Positions 1 through 5,208 of a stretch of DNA of 5,578 nt are shown here, in pieces. The first letter of the stretch is position 1, and each line of letters begins with the position of its first letter. The stretch comes from Clostridia bacterium (GTDB lineage: Bacteria > Bacillota > Clostridia > Lachnospirales > WQUN01), in assembly GCA_025997155.1 (NCBI GenBank), contig BNUF01000159.1, positions 1-5,578 on the forward strand. Reading direction: 5' to 3'. A model generated the notes under the pieces. The model was not told the DNA's origin. It worked only from the letters and a program-made list of their open reading frames with translations, and searched no databases. A program made the translations under genes and the position numbers.

Positions 1-1049
1 CGATTTCCGCCCTCCATAAGCGTTGGCAAGTTGTCATTCAGACTTTGCGCTATGTTTGTGACGAGTTTAAGCCCCACATCAACAAGGCTCGGCAACATAT
101 CAGAAATCGAGGTCACCAAGGCGGGGATTACCTCCGCCCCCGCCGCGATAATCTCCATTAAAACAGGCGTGAGGGACGGCAGAATCTCATTAAACGCCTC
201 GGGCAACGCCGCCGCGACGGAATGAACGACTGGCAATACGTTATCGGCGACGGTTGCCACAGCCTCCGCGACATTCGCCGCAAGCTCCGTCACGTCGGCG
301 TTCGCGTTTCCGAATCCCGCCAAAAGATTTGTAAACGACGCTTGCAACATACCGATAGAACCGTTTATTGTCGCGGACGCTTCCTTCGCGGTCGTGCCTG
401 TTATGTCTAGACTGGTCTGTATTTCGTGGATAGCGCTTACAACGTCCGAATACTTGTTGATGTCGTAATGTACGCCCGAGATTGCCTCCGCGTCCTTTAG
501 AAGTCTCTCCATTTCGGTCTTTGTGCCGCCGTAACCAAGCTTAAGGTTGTCGAGCATAGTGTAGTTTTGTTTCGCGAATCCGCCGTAGGTCATCTGTATA
601 GATTCCATAGCCGTACCCATTTTGTTCGCGTTATCAGCCATATCAATAATAGCCATATCCGCGAGTTTAGCCGCTTCCGCTGTGTCGCCGCCAACGGACG
701 AAATCAAACTAGCCGAAAAACCCGTCACGGTTTCCATATACTCATTCGCGGATAATCCCGCCGTTTTGTACGCTATTTCCGCCGCTTTTATTACCTCGGG
801 GGCGGAATCCTTAAAAAGCGTTTCAATGCCGCCGATACTTTGCTCCAATTTGCCGTACTCTTCAATCGCGGCTTTTGAAAGCGCCGCGAATCCCGCCCCC
901 GCCGCGATAGCGGCAGTTCCGATAGCGGCAATCGCCGCACCCGCGACCCTAGCTCCGCCCTCGATTACAGAACCAAGCTTACCCATACCGTTTTGTGCGC
1001 CGCTTGAATCCAATTCAGTACCTATGGTGACAGTTCCGTCGTATGCCAT
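1..1049 (-). CDS. Phage tail tape measure protein, N-terminal part (3' end outside window)
   Basis: This is an open frame of 349 codons from ATG at 1049 that runs off the low-coordinate edge without a stop. The product should set tail length and be packed inside the tail tube. It begins MAYDGTVTIGTELDSSG, a usual start for Bacillota tape measures. A hydrophobic Ala/Gly/Ile helix follows at residues 33-57. Residues 64-190 look like the conserved TP901-type tape measure core, with GIETLFKDSAPEVIKAA near 73-90 and LGYGGTKTEMERLL at 171-184. Residues 270-345 hold spaced LP motifs (VLPVV, ALPEA, ILPSL, VIPAL, MLPSL, NLPTL) within hydrophobic helices, typical of this family. A GGGGTG site lies 5 bases before the ATG, and the Gp15 gene ends 15 bases upstream. 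The gene is usually much longer, so most of it lies outside the window. Similarities are recalled, not searched. Confidence 0.93.
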   Translation of the reverse strand, partial: MAYDGTVTIGTELDSSGAQNGMGKLGSVIEGGARVAGAAIAAIGTAAIAAGAGFAALSKAAIEEYGKLEQSIGGIETLFKDSAPEVIKAAEIAYKTAGLSANEYMETVTGFSASLISSVGGDTAEAAKLADMAIIDMADNANKMGTAMESIQMTYGGFAKQNYTMLDNLKLGYGGTKTEMERLLKDAEAISGVHYDINKYSDVVSAIHEIQTSLDITGTTAKEASATINGSIGMLQASFTNLLAGFGNANADVTELAANVAEAVATVADNVLPVVHSVAAALPEAFNEILPSLTPVLMEIIAAGAEVIPALVTSISDMLPSLVDVGLKLVTNIAQSLNDNLPTLMEGGN

Positions 1050-1064
1050 ATCTTCACCCCACTT

Positions 1065-1646
1065 TCACTCGTGAGCTTTTTGGTTAGATTCGCGTAGTTT
1101 CGCCAATATTCTTTCGTTGTGTTCTATAAGCGTTTTCGGCTTTCTCTTCCGATTTTTGTCAAGCGCGTAAATTTCTTTAAGTTTTTCGTATCTTTTTTTA
1201 TCTTCCGCGTCCATTTTGGAAGTGTCAACAGTCCGATACCCGATTACTTTCATTAACCTCGTATCTTCGGGCAAGCCGTCAAACAACGCCTTAAACTCCC
1301 ACCAGTGCAAGTATTTTATAGTCAATAGATTTATTTTGTATGTCTGCATAAACGCGGCGTAAATTAACGCCGCGTCTTGTTCAAAACATAAAAACTGTTC
1401 GTTTTCGCCGCCATTATCTTCCGTGAATTCCTTACCGCACAGATAAAACTTGAAAAGCGCGTCTATGGACTCTTTGCAAAAAGGCGGCAATTCGTCTATA
1501 TACCAATCAAATATTAACTCTGTTTTTTCTTCGTAGGATACGTCGTCGTCAGAGATTAGCAACTCAAACTTTATCCAATCGCGAAAATCGGTAAATACCT
1601 CATATTCCGTGCCGCCTATCTTGACGAAATCAGGCAAACTAAACAT
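1065..1646 (-). CDS. Gp15-family phage tail protein (probable tail assembly chaperone partner)
   Basis: This 193-residue protein matches what I know of the bacteriophage Gp15 family named after Listeria phage A118. The clearest signature is the block YLHWWEFKALFDGLPEDTRLMKVIGYR at about residues 113-139, together with the N-terminal FVKIGGTEYEVFTDFRDWIKFE. The C-terminal tail (about 145-193) is highly charged, rich in Lys, Arg and Glu. It lies directly before the tape measure gene, where siphoviruses place the second, often frameshifted, tail assembly chaperone frame. A role in tape measure or tube assembly is inferred from that position. Its ATG overlaps the end of the previous gene by 8 bases. 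The bases before it (TATAGCCCCAAAAGAA) hold no convincing Shine-Dalgarno, so expression probably depends on translational coupling or on ribosomal frameshifting from the upstream gene. Confidence 0.88.
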   Translation of the reverse strand: MFSLPDFVKIGGTEYEVFTDFRDWIKFELLISDDDVSYEEKTELIFDWYIDELPPFCKESIDALFKFYLCGKEFTEDNGGENEQFLCFEQDAALIYAAFMQTYKINLLTIKYLHWWEFKALFDGLPEDTRLMKVIGYRTVDTSKMDAEDKKRYEKLKEIYALDKNRKRKPKTLIEHNERILAKLRESNQKAHE

Positions 1647-1983
1647 TTCTTTTGGGGCTATATTTTTTCATAATTTCACTTCGGCGGTCGCCTTGTTCTA
1701 TTATGAATTTATTAAGCGCGTCCGTTAACGCCGTAACCTCGTCAAGGCTTGTGATACTTGCGCCGAGTGCCTTTTTGCTTGAACCTTCGCCGCAAACCGC
1801 GTCGATAAAATCTGTCAATATTATGACAATTCTTTTAAACTCCAAAACGTTATTGTCGGATTTTGGTTGTGCTATTCTCTCTAGATGCGTATCTTTCGCG
1901 GTTTGTATACGCTCCATTACGAGATAATCAGAGGTGTCAAGGTGAACTTCCAGCGCGTTATATTTGAAAATCTTATTATCCAT
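1639..1983 (-). CDS. Small protein in the tail assembly chaperone position
   Basis: This is a 114-residue acidic to neutral, apparently helical protein between the major tail protein and the Gp15-family gene. In siphoviruses this slot holds the first tail assembly chaperone, which binds the tape measure and recruits tube subunits. Visible features are the N-terminal stretch KIFKYNALEVHLDTSDYLVM, a hydrophobic segment VLEFKRIVIILTDFIDAVCG at about 46-65, and a helix ending in DRRSEIMKKYSPKRNV. I do not recognise a domain with certainty; it may belong to one of the uncharacterised families found beside Gp15. The ATG at 1983 is well supported by GGAGGG seven bases upstream. The stop (TAG, 1641-1639) overlaps the Gp15 start. 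The last codons include a CCC-A site that could allow a +1 shift into the Gp15 frame. Function rests mainly on position. Confidence 0.8.
   Translation of the reverse strand: MDNKIFKYNALEVHLDTSDYLVMERIQTAKDTHLERIAQPKSDNNVLEFKRIVIILTDFIDAVCGEGSSKKALGASITSLDEVTALTDALNKFIIEQGDRRSEIMKKYSPKRNV
1651..1659 (-). other. Candidate +1 ribosomal frameshift site (CCC-A)
   Basis: Reading on the minus strand, the zero frame here is AGC CCC AAA, seven codons before the TAG stop counting that stop. Proline CCC followed by A can re-pair one base forward as CCA. The ribosome would then read AAA GAA ATG TTT, which is the Gp15 frame. The Gp15 frame is closed upstream by TGA, formed by the last two bases of the Met104 codon and the next base, so a productive shift must occur in the ten or so codons between that TGA and TAG. 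CCC-containing +1 shifts are known in Listeria phage PSA. Use of the site here is inference. Confidence 0.35.
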
Positions 1984-1990
1984 ATATCAA

Positions 1991-1996
1991 CCCTCC
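1991..1996 (-). promoter_or_regulatory. Ribosome binding site of the chaperone-position gene
   Basis: GGAGGG lies seven bases before the ATG at 1983 and starts right after the TAA stop of the major tail protein. It fixes that start and contrasts with the missing site before the next gene, Gp15. Confidence 0.8.
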
Positions 1997-1997
1997 G

Positions 1998-2516
1998 TTA
2001 CGGTGTCTCGTCCGTTTCGCCGTAAGTAAATTCTGTTGGCGTTTCGCCTGTCTTATTAAGCGAAACGTCAATAGCGGCAGTCGCTCCCGCGTTGCCCGAG
2101 CCGTCGGAGTTCACGAGTATTGAAACTTGCCCCTTTTCACCCTTGAAGTTCTTCACGTTAAAAAAAACGTAATCTGTCACAACGTCCTGCCCCACTCCGT
2201 ACATTCTGTCATGGGCAAAAATATAATTCTGAAACTCGTCGCCGATAAATCTGTCGCCTTTAGCCGAAAATGTCCGCTGTGTGCCTGTTTTAGTCGTACT
2301 TTTTCCTGAACGCAGATACTGCTTTGTGGAGTTCTCCGCGTTCAGCGACGCGTCCACGCCCTCGATAGAAACTTGTACGACGAAGTAGCCGTCGACAGGC
2401 GCGTCTGGGTCATATGGAGACGAACCGTTGATTGCAAGCACGTTATCGTCGTTTGTGATTTTGCCCCTGTAATCGGGGTTTGGCGTAAGCCCCGCCATAA
2501 CTTGTTCTAGTAGCAT
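1998..2516 (-). CDS. Major tail (tube) protein
   Basis: This 172-residue protein begins MLLEQVMAGLTPNPDYRG and sits between the tail terminator and the chaperone-position gene, where siphoviruses encode the tube subunit. The body is beta-rich, with DGYFVVQVSIEGVDASLNAENSTKQYLRSGKST and the block YGVGQDVVTDYVFFNVKNFKGEKGQVSILVN, and it ends in an acidic tail (TYGETDETP). Length and composition fit the short tube proteins of Bacillota phages. I place the start at the ATG at 2516 because GAGGGAG stands nine bases before it. An in-frame ATG at 2534 would add MREIDF but has no ribosome binding site, and its own codons contain the GAGGGAG. The upstream gene ends (TGA, 2523-2521) four bases before the chosen start. 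Subunits polymerise into the tail tube; this role is inferred from position and general character. Confidence 0.85.
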   Translation of the reverse strand: MLLEQVMAGLTPNPDYRGKITNDDNVLAINGSSPYDPDAPVDGYFVVQVSIEGVDASLNAENSTKQYLRSGKSTTKTGTQRTFSAKGDRFIGDEFQNYIFAHDRMYGVGQDVVTDYVFFNVKNFKGEKGQVSILVNSDGSGNAGATAAIDVSLNKTGETPTEFTYGETDETP

Positions 2517-2520
2517 AAAA

Positions 2521-2952
2521 TCAATCTCCCTCATAAAAATATTTTAACGTTGCGTAAAACTGGTATTTTGCCATACCGTTTTGGTATTTTTCCGCCAATT
2601 GCGGCATATCGCTTAACACCTCAAGCTGATAATCCGAACAATCCGCGCCGAAATCGGGGTAGTTGCTAAGTTTTTCCTGTTCTCTAAGCCATTCTTGCAA
2701 AGTGTGGACTAAAAAAAGGTTGTTGGTGTTTGTTTCGTCGGTACTGTCAGAAAATGACAGCATAACGCTGACGGCAAACTCATACTGCATTATTCCGCGT
2801 CCGCGCAGATACCTTTTGATATACGTCGGGTTGGAAATAGGGGTAACCGCCACGCTTCCGTCACGCTCGTTTAGAAAACTCGCAATAAGCGTATCGGGCA
2901 GTAACGGACATTTTGCAAGCCATTCATATAACGCGGCGTGTTTGTTTATCAA
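2521..2952 (-). CDS. Minor capsid protein / probable tail terminator
   Basis: This 143-residue protein resembles the family annotated as minor capsid protein 3 in A118-like phages. By gene order, last before the tube protein, it corresponds to the tail terminator or tail-completion protein that caps the tube and joins it to the neck. Visible features are the N-terminal helix NKHAALYEWLAKCP, the strand segment DGSVAVTPISNPTYIKRYLRGRGIMQYEFAVSVMLSF at about 31-67, and the C-terminal strands KYQFYATLKYFYE. The start is a TTG at 2952. An in-frame stop (the TAA of the previous gene) lies just two codons upstream, so no earlier start exists. AGGGGG is nine bases before the TTG. The gap to the previous gene is 3 bases. 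Family naming is recalled; the terminator role is inferred from position. Confidence 0.82.
   Translation of the reverse strand: MINKHAALYEWLAKCPLLPDTLIASFLNERDGSVAVTPISNPTYIKRYLRGRGIMQYEFAVSVMLSFSDSTDETNTNNLFLVHTLQEWLREQEKLSNYPDFGADCSDYQLEVLSDMPQLAEKYQNGMAKYQFYATLKYFYEGD
2526..2532 (-). promoter_or_regulatory. Ribosome binding site deciding the major tail protein start
   Basis: GAGGGAG lies nine bases before the ATG at 2516 but directly after the A and T of the earlier ATG at 2534. It can therefore serve only the downstream start. It lies within the last codons of the terminator gene (Glu-Gly-Asp-stop), so the two genes are probably translationally coupled. Confidence 0.7.
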
Positions 2953-2955
2953 CGC

Positions 2956-3303
2956 TTAATTCCCCCTGTCAATATAGGCTTGTACGGCTTTTGTGGTGTC
3001 TCCTTTGCGCGTCTGAAACATAGCTTTGTCCCAATGAGCCGTCGCAAGCGCGTGTTTTTCCGTATGAAAGTTGATATCGTCGCCCTCATAACACTTCCTT
3101 GCGTAAGGAGCTTTGTAGTGAACCACCCCTGTATCGCCTTCAAGAAGTACGTCGACGTTATCAGCAAGATTGCCCGTATCATAAGGCACATAAGGGTCGC
3201 ACAACCGCCGCACCTCATTCGCCATAAACAGCTTGGCTTGCGGCGTTATATGTTTCTCCACAATTTCCCTAGCGGGTCTGTTCAACCTAAAACTAACGCT
3301 CAT
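2956..3303 (-). CDS. Minor capsid protein of the HK97 gp10 type
   Basis: This 115-residue protein fits the minor capsid protein 2 / HK97 gp10-like neck family. The diagnostic pattern is VPYDTGNLADNV at about 39-50 (the conserved P-x-DTG-L element), followed by HYKAPYARKCYEGDD near 62-76 and a C-terminal AHWDKAMFQTRK helix. These proteins act in the neck between connector and tail. It starts with ATG at 3303 inside the ATGA overlap with the previous gene, and GGAGGTGA lies seven bases upstream, one of the best ribosome sites in the window. The next gene starts 3 bases after its TAA. Nothing looks damaged. The family is recognised from motifs recalled, not from a search. Confidence 0.88.
   Translation of the reverse strand: MSVSFRLNRPAREIVEKHITPQAKLFMANEVRRLCDPYVPYDTGNLADNVDVLLEGDTGVVHYKAPYARKCYEGDDINFHTEKHALATAHWDKAMFQTRKGDTTKAVQAYIDRGN
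2962..2967 (-). promoter_or_regulatory. Ribosome binding site for a TTG start
   Basis: AGGGGG lies nine bases before the TTG at 2952 and inside the last codons of the gp10-like gene. It supports the rare TTG start, which has no ATG or GTG alternative upstream because the frame is closed by TAA at 2958-2956. Confidence 0.6.
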
Positions 3304-3665
3304 ACCCCGGTCACCTCCAAATGTCCGCCGCGCTTATACCCCGCCGATAAATCCGAAATCGCCTTTACTGTAAATACAAGCGGTTGCAACGAAGTTTTTA
3401 TCATTGCCTCTGTGAAAGGCGCAATGCCTGTTATTTCCGCTGTTCGTTCGCCCTTAGCCGCTAAATCCCCTACCGCAACAAGCGCGGTTGTCGGAATGAG
3501 TACCGTGAACGCACTCGCGACGTTCGCCGTGCCGTTTGACACATTTCGGATTATATCCGCTTCCCACGAGCAGTTAGGGACTACTTGCCGCGTCCACTCG
3601 TCTTTGTTCGTTGAGGTGTTGCGGGATTTATGCCATATAGTGATAGTTTCCGTCATACCTCTCAT
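3300..3665 (-). CDS. Putative minor capsid protein / head-closure (neck) protein
   Basis: This 121-residue, beta-rich protein lies between the connector and the gp10-like gene. That is the slot of the head-closure or stopper protein, which in A118-like phages is labelled minor capsid protein 1. The N-terminal TETITIWHKSRN strand followed by DEWTRQVVPNCSWEAD, and the later FTVLIPTTALVAVGDL segment, resemble small barrel-like head-closure proteins. The C-terminus reads YKRGGHLEVTGV, a common ending in this group. The ATG at 3665 overlaps the previous stop as ATGA and has AGAGGT eight bases upstream. A second in-frame Met four codons on abuts another AGAGGT with no spacer, so the first is preferred. 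The family assignment is less certain than for its neighbours; position is the main support. Confidence 0.78.
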   Translation of the reverse strand: MRGMTETITIWHKSRNTSTNKDEWTRQVVPNCSWEADIIRNVSNGTANVASAFTVLIPTTALVAVGDLAAKGERTAEITGIAPFTEAMIKTSLQPLVFTVKAISDLSAGYKRGGHLEVTGV

Positions 3666-4012
3666 TTGTCAATACCTCTAAAAAGTTGCGCTTGCGTGAA
3701 ATAGATACTTATAAGCCCCGCGACACGCTCGTCCGTTGTTTTCGCCGCCCCAAGGTGGTAGCTTTCGGAATACCGCCCGTTGCTGAAACTTGCCACTTGC
3801 GCGGTTTGCTTTTCGGGGTTCGCGTCATAATAAAGAACTTCTATAATCTCGCAAACGCCGCGTTTGTTTGTTTCGGTGATGTTGTCGTCCGTGATTCGAT
3901 TTTGCGTGTACCGCTTCACGGTCTGCTCCGCCATAGCCTCATAGCGCGGGAAGTAGGCGGCGTTCACTTCGAAATAGCCAAGCGCGGTGTAATCGTCATA
4001 AGTTAGATACAT
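3662..4012 (-). CDS. Phage head-tail connector (adaptor) protein
   Basis: This 116-residue protein directly follows the capsid gene, as gp6-like head-tail connectors do. The N-terminal MYLTYDDYTALGY and the helical AEQTVKRYTQNRI at about 28-40 match the usual start of these adaptors. It is followed by a helix CEIIEVLYYDANPEK and the segment QVASFSNGRYSESYHLG near 73-89. The C-terminal helix GLISIYFTQAQLFRGIDK is also usual in the family. The adaptor forms a ring under the portal and receives the head-closure protein. The ATG at 4012 has AAAGGCGG eight bases upstream. The 24 bases between the capsid stop and this gene hold only this ribosome site and no terminator. The last codons overlap the next gene by 4 bases. 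Family recalled, not searched. Confidence 0.85.
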   Translation of the reverse strand: MYLTYDDYTALGYFEVNAAYFPRYEAMAEQTVKRYTQNRITDDNITETNKRGVCEIIEVLYYDANPEKQTAQVASFSNGRYSESYHLGAAKTTDERVAGLISIYFTQAQLFRGIDK

Positions 4013-4036
4013 AGCAAATGCCGCCTTTCCTCAATA

Positions 4037-5194
4037 TTAGGACTTTGTGACAGTTATTGTATACGTTTTTGTCGCCGCGCCGTTTGTGACGGTTATTGTA
4101 ACGATATTGTCGCCGTTTACCCAAGTTGCCGCCGCGCCGTTTGTAATGCTAGTTCCGCCAACAGATACAGCGATTGCCGCACCCTCCGCCGCCGTCGCGG
4201 TAACGGTATTTGTCGCGTTGCTGGTATTAGCGGCGTATTCAGTCACAAGCGGATTAAACGCGGGCGAAAGTGTCAGGGTTCCAATCGCAAGCCCCGACAA
4301 CGCCGCCGTAGGCTGATTTGTAACCTTTGATACAGCAAGTTTATTATCGTCAAGCATAAACTGCCCGCCTTTTGCCGCCGCCTGTAACTTCACGCCGTCA
4401 AAATCTTCCGTTTCAATAGTTCTCGCGGTTTCTATTCCAATAAATGGTATAGCTACGCCGTCAGGCGAAAAATACGCGATTTCACCGTCCGCGAAATACT
4501 GCGAAGGAGTTTCCGCAAGCCTAAAGCCTTTGTATCTGCTTTGTCCGTTTTCGTCGATAGATACGCTTGAACCTTTGGAGGTGTTATTGCTTGAAAGATC
4601 GATAATATCATTGTATAAATCGGGCGTTACATAGGCGGTGACGGGAGCTATCACCTCTTTGTCAACATAATACTTCGACATAGCCGCGAACATTGCGGGG
4701 ATACTGCCATTAGGCGCAGACGCGTAATCGGCTAGATTAACGGTATGTCCCGCGCAAGCCGACAAAAACGCGCCGTTTCTCATGTTGGCGGCGCGGGTCT
4801 GCGCCTCGGAATGCAACCTGAATCGCTCGGCAATCGCGTATTCAAAATCGTTATTCACCGTGTGGCGGTCAAGCCCCTCGTGGATTGAGATATTAAACGA
4901 ATACGGCACAGAGGTGTTTTGATACTTTATTTCCGTCAAATTTCCGAAACGCGAACTGTTAGACGTACCTGTCCCAAACCCGACGTTCGGGTCGGTGTCA
5001 TAAGTCCCGATAACAACGGGTGTATCGTTTGTTTTAACGGAAAAAGCCGTGTCGTTCTCCTGAATCCCGTCAAGCATTTGCACAGGCGAAAACGCGCCGC
5101 CGAAAGCTTTTGTCTTTTCAAACACGGCACTTAAAATGTTCTTATAGTCCGTGGTATATGTTCTTACTGGTTGTTGGTTGTTTTCTGTTCCCAC
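4037..5194 (-). CDS. Major capsid protein with C-terminal cadherin-like beta-sandwich domain
   Basis: This 385-residue protein forms the phage shell. Residues 1-298 are the capsid core and resemble capsid proteins of Bacillota siphophages. Recognised stretches are VFEKTKAFGGAFSPVQMLDG at about 24-43, FSVKTNDTPVVIGTYDTDPN near 51-70, VGFGTGTSNSSRFGNLTEI following it, and SIHEGLDRHTVNNDFEYA near 103-120. An HK97-like fold is expected from the family. Residues 299-385 form a separate Thr/Ala-rich beta domain, described in its own entry. The start is GTG at 5194, with AAGGAG eight bases upstream; an ATG inside that site is out of frame. A separate scaffold gene ends 12 bases upstream, so the core needs no long N-terminal scaffold region of its own. 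The stop is TAA at 4039-4037. Confidence 0.92.
   Translation of the reverse strand: MGTENNQQPVRTYTTDYKNILSAVFEKTKAFGGAFSPVQMLDGIQENDTAFSVKTNDTPVVIGTYDTDPNVGFGTGTSNSSRFGNLTEIKYQNTSVPYSFNISIHEGLDRHTVNNDFEYAIAERFRLHSEAQTRAANMRNGAFLSACAGHTVNLADYASAPNGSIPAMFAAMSKYYVDKEVIAPVTAYVTPDLYNDIIDLSSNNTSKGSSVSIDENGQSRYKGFRLAETPSQYFADGEIAYFSPDGVAIPFIGIETARTIETEDFDGVKLQAAAKGGQFMLDDNKLAVSKVTNQPTAALSGLAIGTLTLSPAFNPLVTEYAANTSNATNTVTATAAEGAAIAVSVGGTSITNGAAATWVNGDNIVTITVTNGAATKTYTITVTKS
4040..4300 (-). other. Cadherin-like beta-sandwich domain fused to the capsid protein
   Basis: These are capsid residues 299-385. The order LSGLAIGTLTLSPAFNPLVTEY, then alternating Thr/Val strands, then WVNGDNIVTITVTNGAATKTYTITVTKS, fits the cadherin-like beta-sandwich domain common in clostridial surface proteins. 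Landmarks are LSPAF-P-VT-Y at the start, G-N-ITV in the middle and KTYTITV at the end. Ig-like additions at the C-terminus of capsid or tail proteins are known in many phages and project from the particle surface, where weak carbohydrate binding has been proposed. That role here is inference. Confidence 0.8.
4044..4144 (-). repeat. Short internal direct repeats in the capsid C-terminal domain
   Basis: The 15-base string CGCCGCGCCGTTTGT (plus strand) occurs exactly at 4073-4087 and 4130-4144, 57 bases or 19 codons apart. TTTGTGACRGTTATTGTA occurs at 4044-4061 and 4083-4100 with one mismatch, 39 bases or 13 codons apart. They encode the related strand and turn pieces TNGAA and TITVT. Both spacings keep the frame, so these look like small in-frame duplications within a repetitive beta domain, or convergence on the same Thr/Ala codons. 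Confidence 0.6.
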
Positions 5195-5202
5195 TTAATC
5201 AT

Positions 5203-5208
5203 CTCCTT
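5203..5208 (-). promoter_or_regulatory. Ribosome binding site of the capsid gene (GTG start)
   Basis: AAGGAG overlaps the scaffold stop codon TAA and lies eight bases before GTG at 5194. It decides the capsid start. The ATG formed just after it (GGAGATGATTAA) is in another frame and too close to be used. Confidence 0.8.

Noticed and set aside
622..1074. A 150-codon Ala/Pro-rich open frame on the plus strand
   Set aside because: It is the mirror of the Ala/Gly-rich N-terminal part of the tape measure gene and owes its openness to GC-rich codons.
1651..1680. A-rich run (ATG AAA AAA TAT) as a -1 slippery site
   Set aside because: A -1 shift would not lead into the Gp15 frame, which lies at +1, so it would not make the expected fusion.
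2938..3681. A 247-codon open frame on the plus strand
   Set aside because: It lies antisense to two well-recognised neck genes, has no ribosome site that I can see, and its product shows no recognisable domain. It is a shadow of the minus-strand genes.
4013..4036. Possible terminator or promoter between capsid and connector genes
   Set aside because: The 24-base gap contains only a ribosome binding site; no hairpin with a T-run and no -35/-10 pair is visible.
4047..4316. Plus-strand frame coding a Val/Ala-rich, membrane-like peptide
   Set aside because: It is antisense to the Thr/Ala-rich capsid C-terminal domain, and its hydrophobicity is a by-product of complementing Thr, Asn and Ala codons.
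4936..5130. A 64-codon minus-strand frame inside the capsid gene
   Set aside because: It overlaps the capsid core in another frame and has no family likeness.
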